Shown here: one piece after another, positions 49,648 to 60,360 of the stretch
Position numbering within the stretch: the first letter of the stretch is position 1
How the letters are laid out: each line of letters opens with the position of its first letter
Assembly (NCBI GenBank): GCA_002118135.1
Contig: BDIU01000053.1
Span: forward strand, 1 to 64,000
DNA: 64,000 bases
Origin: Trebouxia sp. TZW2008
Lineage: Eukaryota; Chlorophyta; Trebouxiophyceae; Trebouxiales; Trebouxiaceae
Direction: 5' to 3'
Made by a program: the position numbers and the translations under genes
The notes under the pieces: model-generated
Seen by the model: only the letters and a program-made list of their open reading frames with translations
Databases searched by the model: none
What the model was told of the DNA's origin: nothing

Positions 49648-52600
49648 CTACGCTGACCCAGTAAAGATTGAGTCATGCCACCAGGGCGCTTCTTGCAGTA
49701 AGCCGTGCTGTCTCAAGGTGTCATCAGCAAAAGGTCGCCACTGGTGAGCCGTACTGAAGTTGGAAACTCCCATGTGGGTGGCTAGGCCACGTAGCAGCTG
49801 CACCACCCTCAGCACAAAGAACATGTCTGAGGGGAAATGCTCCACAGCCATCTTCTTCATGGGACTGTTTGCATCAAATGGGTCCACCCTGCATACAAAG
49901 CAAAGCAAGCTTGTTTGTGCGATGAAAAACCCCGAGCTAGCTTCAAACTGGAAAGGAGGCATGTCCAGACTTGTCATGGCCTGTTGACACAGTGATGACA
50001 CGACAATTATGTATGTTGAACTGTGGGCACTTAGCCGTGTCTGCTTGAAGGCATGCATGAAGTTAGTAATTGCTCCCGTGTTGATGCATGATGTGGTTGC
50101 CTTTTACCCTCATATGCGCAGGTACTGAACTTGCATTGCCTATGGCATGAACTGCGCAGTACGCGACGCTCTTAACCAGCTTGTGACTGTTAGGAACCAG
50201 CTTGTGGTCAAGCTTGAATGGAGTGAAAGTTGATGAGCTCAACTTGACGAAGCCTCTTGAGCAGCTGAGCGAGTCAACTCTCGTGTGACTTAACAGCACT
50301 GTTGTCCTGATTGTGCTTGCAACTTAATTGTGTCCTTACCTGCAGATCTGTGCGGTCCAAATGCAGTCACGCAGCTGTGGCCATGTTTACTCCAGTGAAG
50401 TTGATGCCATTCATGAAATACGCCATATGCAGCAGACATGTCATAGCAGATGTAACAAGTCCAGTTTAAGTGTAGCATGCGTCACCTGCCACGTGTCATA
50501 AACATGCCATAGGCCATTCTACTGGCTAAAGCAGGGTTGATCTATAATGTATGTCATGCATGTTACCTGCCACGTGTATCAAACATGCCATAGGCCATTC
50601 TGCTGGCTAGGGCAGGGCTGCCTGCCCCCAGCCTTACCCCCACCTTCTGCAGAGCTTCTGCAATCTCTGCATCACCTGTCTCATCCAAAGCATGGATCAG
50701 CTCTGCAAAAGCTAGCTTTGAGCTGAGAGGCAGCTGCTTAGACTGCCCATAATCTATCAATCCAATCTTGGCGCCTGCAACAGGTTGCAAGCAGAGCATT
50801 TCGCAGAGCGGAATCAACAGAGCCACCATGCCAGCCGCTTGGTATCCAACACTATTCTGTTGCAAAAAGCTCAAATATCAATGCGAGCTGCAGCAGTGGC
50901 GGCTATCTGCCTTCTTCGACAGTCGCAGCAAGTCTCATTTGGCAAATGCAGATGGCAGCAGTACCTTTCATGACCAGTTTGTTGCCTGGGTGCCAGATGT
51001 AGACAAGGCAAGTTGGGGCAGTACTGGCTTGTTATGATATCGTCTGCATATGCCCTTGTTGGGTCTCTATGACGCGGGAGACAATTTGTTTGATTGTGTA
51101 CCCTTCATGACCATTATGTTGCCTGGGTGTCCATCGGCTTGAAAGAGGCCAGTATACAGCAGCTGCCGGCCATATGCCTCTGCCACACGATGTATGATTC
51201 TCTCAACAGCTGCCGCACGTTTGCGCTTAGACAGCTTCTTGGTTTTGTCTCCAAGGCGGGTGATCTGAACCCCGTCCAGGAAGTTCATGACCAGCAGGCG
51301 GCGAGTGACCATGCCTGGCACGCTGCGAGGGATCTCAACCTTCTTGGACAGGCCCTTATGCCTCTGCAACAAACAAAGCCTTTGTGCCGCATTTGCATCA
51401 GCAGCATTTGCATGAGCTTAAGCATGAGTTCTGAACCCCATCTAGGAAATTCATGACCGCCAGGCAGCAAGTGACTATGCCTGGCACGCTGCGAGGAACC
51501 TCAACCTTCTTGGACAGGCCCTTATGCCTCTGCACTGGGCAAAGCCTTTGTGCGGCATTTGCATCAACAGAGGACCACAAACAAGAAGTCTACGCCATTA
51601 GGCATCACAAGTAGAGCCTCTGTCAGTAGAGACAGCCCAGGATTGCTGCTTTTAGAGCAGCAATCAGCAGAAGATTGACCTGTGGGAGATTCAGCTTGGG
51701 TGTGAGTCGTGTCACGGATGCTCTCATGCCCAAGTGACGAATGAGTCTCCAACAAAGGAAGGCTTTGTGACACAGCACTGCGTGGGTGCTCTTTGCAGCT
51801 GCTATACAGAGCATGCTGAAAGACATTGCCATTGCAACAGGCTTTGTCACACAACATTGCAAAGCATGGACATGCTTGACGGTGCTGCTGTCAGAGCATA
51901 CATGAAGGTACTGCTTTGAGGGTGATTACTGCTTGGCAGAAAGACACACCAAGCAAGACAAAACTTGAGCCACAAAGTGCTTGCAGTTATACTCAAACAT
52001 GAATGGCTATGTCTAATATTCAGCAAGGCACCAGACCTGATTTGGCCCAATTTGAAGTCAACAAACGCCCTGCACAGATTTCCTGAACAATCATGAAGTA
52101 TATGAGTGAAGGCAGGGATCTTAAGAAGAGCCTCAGTATATGAGACATGCGACATATAAAGGCTGCTTGACATGCACACACTTTTGCTACACACAGAGCT
52201 GCAACAAATGTTCTTGACATTGCAAAATTGCTTTTGATTGGTTTGGCACATGTGTCCGTGAAAATGCGAGGTAGGTGACAGGTATGCCTCACCCTGTTCC
52301 TGTATTGCTGTGTCAGTGCCAAACAGCCTCCCATCATCATGGTTGAGGGCACAAACCCTATTTGCGGTTCACAGCTCAAGTGTGGAGAACTTTGACCTAC
52401 CTGCAAGTCTTGTGAGATCTGATCCATGACACGAGCTTCCCTGGTGAAGTCAAACTCAAGCTTGATCTGCTTTGCCAATTCAGTGACAGCAGAGGTCAGG
52501 TCAAACTTGAGCTCCGTCTTCTGCAGAAACTGAGCTGCTGCCTTGACATTGCGTAAGTCCAAGGCCATGGTTGGGTATGCGTCAGGGTACTGTACTTTGA

Positions 52601-55135
52601 CTGCCACTATGCCTTTGTGAGGGCCTTTGCGGGAGTTGCGGGCGTCTGATGCAGCAATGGCTGCTGAGGGTAGGTCTGTCTGTGAGTCTGGATGAGTGGG
52701 AATCTTGAGTGTGCTACCCGGTTGCAGTTCTGAGAGACCAGTATCTGCGTTCAGGCAAAACTCTATGAACGTAAGGGTGTGAGAACCCTAGAAAAGGCGC
52801 CATGCTCGTTTTCAGTCAGCAAGCACCCTTGTTTGTGCTTGGATAAGCGAGGTTGTGCTTAGATGTTCTTCAGTCAACTGTGGCAGGCAAGCACGCTTGT
52901 TTGTGCTTGGATAAGCCAGGTTGCGTTTAGATATTCAGTCAACTGTGGCAGGCAAGCACCCTTATTTGTGCTAGGATGAGTGAGGGTGTGCTTTGACTTG
53001 TGTAACAAAGCGACTGACTGAGGAAACGCTGAATGCGATGACACCTCAGACTTTTCTATCGCACGTGCAAACTTTGTAGCTGCACTTCTCGTTACGATGA
53101 TGATCATGATGACATTCACGTGCGTACAAATTTCAACAGTCAGATACTGAGTCAACTACGGCAGGCAAGCATGATAAACATTGTGCCTGCTGCGTGCTGT
53201 GCAAAGAAGCAGTTTGACAGCAAGCATGGGTGACAGCAAGCACTTCTATCAACTTGCTGTGTACAGAAGTCATGACGGCTGATGCAAGCTGGTGAGTGTG
53301 ACTGCATCACAGCTCAGCACTCACAAGCAGCCTCCATTATGCCAGGGTAAGTCACCCAAGAGAGCAATCAAGCAAACAGCATTTATGAAGAGGGAACATA
53401 GTCACAGCATGCACAGTCGGCAGCATTACCTGCATTGATCCTCTCAATTTCGGAAACTGACACATTGTGCACCAGGGCTATGTTGTTGATGTCATTGCTG
53501 GCCGCTGGCTGGACTTCATATGCCGCTGCACGCTTCCTCTGCTTTCTGGTCACTTTCTGCTTGCGCAGCTTGGCTTTATGCACCTGCAGAGTATGCTACC
53601 AAGCCTCTCTGCCTGGCTAAGTGGTCAACGATGATCATGTCACCGATCACAGTTGCAGAATGGAGCAAATAGCATGCATGATTGCCTGGCTAGGTCAGCA
53701 GTGATGGTGTTGATTGCGTGCACAGCGGCATTACGCTGCAGACAGCATGCTGCAGATGCCTGCAGACGCTGCTGATATGTTCTGAGCAGCTAGTGTGTGA
53801 AGCTTGAAGTACTCCACGGGGGTAGTCGTACAAATTGTGCACACCAAAGTGGCAGATTGCGCTCTGACTTGAGGTGGACACGACCTCTCAGGCCTATCAA
53901 GGCAGTCTGAAGTGTTATGCGTCACACGAAACATTGCTGTGTTTATCGAGTGGACACTTTGGCGACGACAGCGCCATGCAATGCGCCGAGATGCTGCACG
54001 CGCATCAGCTGATTGTCAACAAGCCAAACTATCCTGAAAAGCACCTGGGAGATTGATGCAGATCCAAGGGGCTTCTCCAAATCTATCCACTCAAATATTT
54101 GCTCAAGGGGGGCATTCAGCTCTGCTTCAATCACCTCCCTGGTCTGCTGTGGCGGCATGGGCGGCACCTGCCTTGCAGCAGCAGCACAAGTTGTTGCGTC
54201 TTAGATGCATCACAGAATTGACAAGGTTGCAGGCCTGCTGAGCAGGTTGCACTTTCGCTGAAGATCCTAGGGAAGACGGCCCAAGATATCTTGAATGAAT
54301 TTGCCACTGTCAGCAAGCAGTGCTTGTGGTCAGCCATGCTATGCTAGAAGAGATTGGGCAATGGCTGTACAGTAATCTCTCTTTGTAAGGACACGCCATG
54401 TATGGACAATTTTGTTGTAAGGACAGCGCCATTGGTAACCGATCACTGCAATCTGACTGCAGTGGTCCCTCTGAGTAAGGACAATTTGATGTAAGGACAA
54501 ATTTCTTGGTGACCAAAGCAGTCGTTACAAAGAGAGTTTACTGTACATTGAGAATGTCATTACTTCAAGTGTCACTACAACAAGAAAATATTGTACCTGG
54601 TCATGGAGTCTGGACAAACGCTGACATATAGGCAGTGGCATGAAGTCTCCTCTGGCACCTAGAAACTGTCCAACCTGCAACAAAAGGTTATTGGCCGTGG
54701 CAGCATACGCCATGGACTGGCTGCACATGTACAGCAAGCGCTGAACTATGATCAGGCCAGGACCGTTGTCCTTAGCATCATATGCTATTGTTTGGCTGCA
54801 TAATGTGTGTCAAGTCCTGAACCATCTCCAGGCTAGTCCTGTCAGGTACACGCTGTGACAGACTGTGCAGGTGTTCTGACCTTCAGATAGAATCCACGCA
54901 TATCAACACAGAGAGAGTACATCTCTTCTCCAGCCCACGCGTGGTGTGGCTGCCAATGCCTTTGCTTCAGCTTTTCGGCATCCCATCCTTGCGACTTCAA
55001 GACCTGAGCCTTGAGTTGTGCTGTTTTGTAGCAGAGATATATCCCGGTCGCCCTTCGCCAGAACTGCGTTGTGCGGAACAGAGCCTGGACCGGGCCATGG
55101 ACGATTTCATGGCGCTTCTTTCCATCGGGCGCCAT
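49648..55135 (-). CDS. ABC1/ADCK (UbiB) atypical kinase with an inserted LysM domain
   Basis: Exons, in transcript order, at 55135-54881, 54674-54597, 54167-54045, 53583-53430, 52744-52401, 51363-51102, 50774-50567 and 49888-49648 join in phase to about 554 residues. ABC1 hallmarks are present: KVGQ (about 85), Ala-rich loop GSASISQV (about 146), VAVKVQ lysine (about 253), EFDFTREA (ExD), QADGHPGN and IDYG in place of DFG. Between the Ala-rich loop and the VAVKVQ strand sit about 95 extra residues: a basic helix (HKAKLRKQKVTRKQRKRAA), then a LysM-like module (NDINNIALVHNVSVSEIERI, then LQPGSTLKIP) split by an intron, then a Ser-rich linker. ABC1 kinases are mitochondrial or plastid regulators of prenyl-lipid metabolism. 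No obvious transit peptide is seen, so location is open. Confidence 0.9.
50486..50640 (-). repeat. Duplicated exon tail plus donor, 81-bp period
   Basis: The ABC1K exon tail (minus strand, MAYGMFDT..G then GTAACA) recurs 81 bp downstream in the intron with GTGACG as donor (boundary near 50486). Confidence 0.85.
51290..51529 (-). repeat. Duplicated acceptor plus exon head, 166-bp period
   Basis: The head RHKGLSKKVE.PRSVPG.VT of the ABC1K exon 51363-51102 occurs also at 51529 with its own TGCAG acceptor. That upstream copy continues as LAVMNFLDGVQ before diverging. Confidence 0.92.
52795..53000. repeat. ~70-bp tandem repeat, 3 copies, in the LysM-splitting intron
   Basis: Three copies of a unit of the form AGCAAGCACCCTTGTTTGTG..TGGATAAG..AGGTTG..TTTAGAT, with a partial fourth (GGCAGGCAAGCATG) near 53160. 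They lie between the two exons that encode the LysM domain. Confidence 0.9.
54358..54548 (-). mobile_element. Pogo/Tigger-like MITE, best-preserved copy
   Basis: Inverted repeats of about 27 bp (TACAGTAAACTCTCTTTGTA with a few differences) bound a 185-bp element with TA at both ends. The interior has several GTCCTTAC sub-repeats and the core ACCACTGCAGTCAGATTGCA. It lies in an ABC1K intron, about 48 bp from the donor at 54596. There is no coding capacity. Confidence 0.9.
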
Positions 55136-55495
55136 TTGCTCTGCGTTCGGTCAAGGTTGCTGCCACAGCTGATCTATCAGTGGTGATCGGTGCCGTCAGC
55201 TTCAGTTCTTGCTGCACAAAGCTGAGACAGCGCGATCAACATCGTGGAGTAATCAATCAGAGTCAACGGGTCCAGACTCTTCACAATACGCCATCAGAGC
55301 ACCGTCTGGTCAAGTGCAGTCGTCGGCTTGTTCAAGGTCAACGTTGAGAGCAAGCAGTTTCTGCAGCTGACCTCAAGAAACGCTTGAGGGGCCAGCGGAT
55401 CAGTTCACTTTGTAGTCGAACTACATAGAACATCGTTCGTATTTGCATGAGTTGACGCCTTGCAACAGCTAGCGGTCAGCCCGTGCGCGGCTCAC
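55136..55495. promoter_or_regulatory. Divergent promoter region, ABC1 kinase / HISN7
   Basis: 360 bp between divergent start codons; no TATA box or named motif could be assigned. A single bidirectional promoter is plausible from spacing alone. Confidence 0.45.
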
Positions 55496-58400
55496 ATGCC
55501 GCATGCTTTAACTCGACTGCAAGCAACTTCGCGCATCGGTGCCTTGGCGAAGGTGCCGCGACTCAACAGCGATGGGTGTCACTTTAAGATTGTCACATGT
55601 CGCTCGCAGATCACATCGGCTTACAACTTGCGCCGGTGCTGCATGCATGCCACCAGCTTACGGTTGAGTTCCAAAGAAGACAGTATGAGGGTCTCCCGTC
55701 CAAGCTTCGGCAGACAATGCATGACATATGCAACAGCAGCACCTGCAACAGCAGATTCACAAGAATCTATGACTCAAGATTGGAAGGAGTTTGTCACGCT
55801 AGCAGAGGAGCTTGCACAAACTGCTGCATCAATAGTTGTCAAATATTTCAGGTGCCTGCCTTTGTGTCACCATATTTGCCCTCCTTCAATGATTTTCCCA
55901 GACTTGACCAGTGCCTGTTGCAGCAGTTACGCTGGGCATGCTGCTGCACTTGTGCAATTACATGCACAGACCTGGCCAATCCCCGTCTCCATCTCATACA
56001 GTTCAAACCTGCCAGAGATTGAGAGACAGTTGCTTGAACCTGTACATACTGAGCTGACCCCCTTGAACCTGCTCAGCATGCAATTTCAATACATGCACGA
56101 AGATGACTGAATGACTTTTGCACACTCCCCTGTCAGCATCTCTAATTGCAGGCAGCCGCTCAACATCGACAATAAAGCAGACAACAGCCCTGTCACAGAA
56201 GCTGACAGGAAGGCAGAAAGAGCAATGCGGGACATCATTACTGACAGATACCCAGATCATGGCATCTTTGGTGAAGAAGAGGGCATGAAGCAACCCAAGA
56301 CTGGTGATGATCAATACTTATGGGTCTTAGACCCAATAGACGGCACCAAGAGTTTCATCACTGGTGGGAATGCCTACCACTGTTTAACTTTCATCACTCA
56401 TACTGACTACTTAATCACAAATATTTATTACACTTTCCAGCACATGTGCTAGGTGTGTGTGGCAGTGGCATACTGACTGTCAGTGATCATTTATTTGGTA
56501 GCTGACAAATTGCTGTCATCTCATGACTAACTCCACTTTGACAATGATTACTGACAGGTTGTTTTCAGTTCTCGGTAACTTGTCTGTTATCAAACTGATT
56601 TCAGCTAAAGCTGTATCGTTACCAGCTGTGTAGACAAGCACTTGACTGCTTCAGTATGTACCTAGCTGGGCCTACTGAGCCTGGCTAGCACACGTCTAGA
56701 ATGAATGAAAGGAACTTGATCAAGTATACACATGGTCATGCAGGCAAGCCTGTGTTTGGAACCTTGATTTCCTTACTTCACAATGGTGTGCCAGTGCTTG
56801 GAGTCATTGATCAACCAATCACCAAAGAGAGGTGGATTGGAGTCAAAGGCTCAGGCACCACTCTCAACGGTCAGCTGCTATGCACACCGTTTGCAAGCAC
56901 CCCACCTTGACTGCACCACAACAGGAGCACCTTGCACATTGTCCACTTTGGTACAGGCTCTGCTGTTGTTTACCAGGGTGCAATCATGCTTTCCTCTATG
57001 ACCTGGCTTACTGTTTACTATGTTTCTTTCTGTGAGCACCCATGAGTATCTCTATGACAATCTCAAGATGACACGGCTTGCATGGCGCAGGGAAGCAGGT
57101 GCATGACTTAGCCACTTTGATATGAGCTTTGGTACCATGTTTGGTATCACGTGTGGTATAAAGCTAAAGCCAGCACTGATGATTGCATGCTGCAATGCAA
57201 TCGTCAGTGTCTCCACGACCTGGCTTGCATGGTGCAGGGACACAGGTGCATGCGCGGCAGTGTCAGGACATGCGCCTAGCATACTTGTATGCAACCACAC
57301 CCCACATGTTTTCGTCAGAAGATCACACAGAGCAAGCATTCAATAACGTCAGGGATGCAGTGCGCACAACCCTGTATGGCTGTGACTGCTATGCCTACGG
57401 CTTGCTAGCTACCGGGTGTGTGGACTTAGTCGTGGAGGCAGATTTGAAGCCCTATGACTACATGGCATTGGTGCCGATTGTACAGGAAGCAGGAGGAGTC
57501 ATGACTGATTGGCTGGTGAGGTCATTGTGTTTGCTGTTGAGCAGCCAGTGTAGCGGACTCCGCAATGTATGTCAAGGTGTCAGAGGGGTTTGCTGAGTGT
57601 TTGACCACCTTACATGCTGCAGTATCAGTGTGCATGAGCATCAGCAGACCAAGGCTTTAAGCCCACAGCTAACGCGCACCAAAACAGCTGACTGCCACCG
57701 TGATACATGAACATGTGCTGCATCAGATGTTCTGTGCTGCTTTTGAGCAGTTGTGTTCTGTGCATGCAAGTTCAGCTATGGTCAGTCAGCAGTAGGGCTT
57801 GCAGCGAAGCCTGCTCAGCAACAGTTTTAAGTAGATGCAAGCATACTCATGCAGATCCCTGCCTTGCATCTGACGCAATGACTATGACTAATGCTTATTG
57901 CTTCACTGTCAGGAAGTGCACTAATCCCTCTGAGCATTGCCTGCATACCAAGCAATCATGCATGCTGGCCATTGCAGTCTTGAGACGCTGCTGGGGAACG
58001 CTGTCAGTGTGTCGAAAGTGGGTCATCAAAGATGCTTGCTGTGCAGGGCAACTCTTTGCAGTGGAAGTGTGCCCCTGATGGCTACCTCATGGGTAGCCTA
58101 CCAGGTGAGGCGTCTACTCCTGTACCTGATTGTTGCCCATGTCGAAGCTGAAGTTGCTGCATCCGTACTGCCGGTAGTATGTATGCCCTTGACAGACCAA
58201 CAGGGCTCTCTGAGGTTTGCCACTTGATGGCACAAACTGTTCTGCCTAGTGTCACTTCAGCCTGCATGTCATGCTCACAACTTTGGTCATGCCATGTGTG
58301 CGCAAGGGCTGAGGAAAGATGTCACGCTCACGCTGTAGGAGAGACGTCAGCATATAATCTTTCATGCAAAACCATCAACCTTAGGAAACCCGTGCTCACA

Positions 58401-58661
58401 CTATAGGCCAGATGTGAGCATGATGTTTTTCCTCAGCCCTTGTGCATACATGTTCAAGCGAAGACATCCGCCATGCAAGCCCCTGCTGCAAGCATGTCAT
58501 GCTGAGATATGTGAGGCTGATGGTAAGCATTGCAGTTGGCTGCAGGTGAAGTGATCGCAGCTGGCAGTGCCAGCATCCACGAGGAGGCCCTGAAGCTGCT
58601 GGACTGGGAGAGGCTACAGGAGCAGGAGACACCAGCATATGGCGCAGGCGCAACAAGCTGA
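55496..58661 (+). CDS. HISN7: Histidinol-phosphate phosphatase (IMPase-like, IMPL2 type)
   Basis: Exons 55496-55851, 56152-56363, 56744-56869, 57238-57515, 58047-58104 and 58546-58661 join in phase to 381 residues. The first 70 or so residues look like a plastid transit peptide. Metal-site motifs of the inositol-monophosphatase fold are SPVTEADRKAE, IFGEEEG, LDPIDGTKSFITG and KPYDYMALVPIVQEAGG. The sequences GKPVFGTLISLLHNGVPVLG, TTLNG, DCYAYGLLATG and the C-terminal AAGSASIHEEALKLL match the plant IMPL2/HISN7 subgroup more than IMPL1. The enzyme dephosphorylates histidinol phosphate in plastid histidine synthesis. A decayed copy of the exon 57238 head lies 147 bp upstream. The 3' flank runs straight into a LINE tail. 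Confidence 0.9.
56400..56468 (-). mobile_element. LINE 3' tail fragment, intronic
   Basis: On the minus strand: CTGCCACACACACCTAGCAC, then ATGTGCTGGAA and an AT-rich end, matching the tail of the 58.7 and 4.2 kb copies. Only the last 60-70 bp are present, inside HISN7 intron 56364-56743. Confidence 0.6.
57060..57290 (+). repeat. Duplicated acceptor plus exon head, 147-bp period
   Basis: CGGCTTGCATGGCGCAGGGA..CAGGTGCATG near 57075 repeats as TGGCTTGCATGGTGCAGGGA..CAGGTGCATG near 57221; the second is the functional acceptor and exon start (57238) of HISN7. Confidence 0.8.
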
Positions 58662-58682
58662 TAGGCAGGTGCCTTCCTGTGC

Positions 58683-59322
58683 AAGCACAGCGTAATCCTA
58701 ACAATGATGTATGCACTCTCCAACAAGAGTGCTAGGTGTGTGTGGCACAAGTTTTGTCTCGCCAGGCTGGCTTGCTCTGAGGGTCACGAAATGGACGTCT
58801 AATGGTCAACATATGAAAGTCAGACAAACTAGTATCGTCCCAGATCTTTCCAGCCCAACCTGGGGGCTTTAAGCTTTTGACTTGACCAAACAACATGACT
58901 TTGGGTAGTCTACTGTCTACTGTCATCCTGCAGACGTGGCCATACCACCTAAGCCTCTTGCTCCTGAGTTGAGACTCCACGCAACACATCCGGCAAAGTG
59001 CCAACATCTCTGCATCTGAGACACGTTCCCTCAAAGGTATGCCACAAATGTGTCTCAAACAGCTCATCAAGAAGACAGATTGCGCTGCACAGTGTTTGTT
59101 GAGTAGGGTCCATGTCTCTGCCCCATACAACAGCACTGAAATGACAGTAGGCTGGAGAAATCGAAGTTTAGTCAAACGTGACAAAGCCCGTGAAGACCAG
59201 ACCTTAGCCTTGTGCAAACGAGCAAAAGCACAGTGTGTGCAAGTAATCTGTATCTTGGACAACAGAAATTGGGTGATGACCCTCAGCAATGATGACAGCA
59301 AGGACGCTGGGCAGTATGCCAC
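58683..59322 (-). mobile_element. Degenerate LINE (non-LTR retrotransposon) 3' region
   Basis: A minus-strand frame of 196 codons encodes the typical C-terminal region of LINE reverse transcriptases: LQPTVISVLLYGAETW, SCLRHICGIPLRERVSD, RSKRLRWYGHVCRM and RLPKVMLFGQ. It ends in CATHT near 58732, with the shared tail reaching about 58683. Upstream to about 60000 (59323-60012) the frames are broken and no catalytic reverse-transcriptase motif could be identified, so the copy is 5'-truncated or heavily decayed. It begins about 20 bp after the HISN7 stop, antisense to it. Confidence 0.85.
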
Positions 59323-60360
59323 CAGCGTCTGGCCTTACAATTTGATGTTTGCATTGAACACAAGCACACTTCCTGCGTCAAGCATCATGTGCATGTTGCA
59401 GATGTGGGTGGAGTGTGGTCAAGGCGTGGTTCCTCGTACCATCGTACGCAAATCATGTGCGGGACGATAGCAGGTGGAGTTTTGACGGCATACAGCAGGA
59501 CAGGCAGTACAACTTCCGATCATATGGTAAAATTGGGGGTTTGTTGCGCCGAGGTAGCAACACAGCTGCAATGCTGTGTATGTCCCAGTGGCTCAGCATG
59601 ACATAAACAATGTTGAGCAGAATATTTCAGCCAGTTGACGGAGCTGATCAAATGTGTTTTTTGATAGCGCTGTTTGGCATTCGATTTGGAACTAGGATAG
59701 CCCAAACTGTCTGTTCTGTTCCAGTCTTCAATCTAGCTGTTTTTGTTTTGGGAAGGGCTTGGCAGTATGCTTACTCTTGTGTCTGCTCAGATTTGTAGCT
59801 CAGCTGGGACATGTCTTGACATTCTCCAATTCCAAGCAGTTGAAGCTTTCACTGTCCAATTGCAGTGGCGTGTACAAATGTATCGACATTGTATTTTCCG
59901 CTGCATTTGCTGCTTTCTGTCTCAGTTCTGTGCGGAATCAATGCAATGCCTGGAATTCCATGTTTTCGTTTGGTCATCTGCAAAGTGTGTAGACAACACT
60001 ACGGCGCTGTGACCACGAACATGTGCAGCAACAATTGTCATTGAAGCTACATGATGGTGTGCTTGCGCCAGGCACTGCCACACGCATCATGTGTAGAATC
60101 GATTGAGCGCTAAATGCATGAACGGTTGCTGCACGCTCAGCAACGCCAGAATCATCAGCAAAATTTGCCGCCTGTCATGCCGTCCATCAGAGCCAGCAAA
60201 ATTGCAGCTTCTTCTCTTATCTACCTATATTACTAAAAGTCTGTGGAGGAGGGAATAGTAGATGATTTTACAGCACGAGCTGCGTTAGCCTCAACAACTT
60301 TGCTCAGGTGATTGGCGACCTGCGCCCCAGCGGGCAGCAATCCCGCTGCTTCAGGCAACC

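Noticed and set aside
53430..53583. LysM exon as an unrelated gene or retained intron
   Set aside because: It is flanked by proper acceptor and donor, keeps phase on both sides, begins with the expected VHKAKL continuation of the ABC1 loop, and its second half is fused to the VAVKVQ exon.
59389..60012. Plus-strand ORFs between the LINE fragment and HMA1
   Set aside because: Antisense to, or upstream of, the LINE remnant; no coherent domain in any frame. An upstream LINE body was considered but no reverse-transcriptase catalytic motif could be found.
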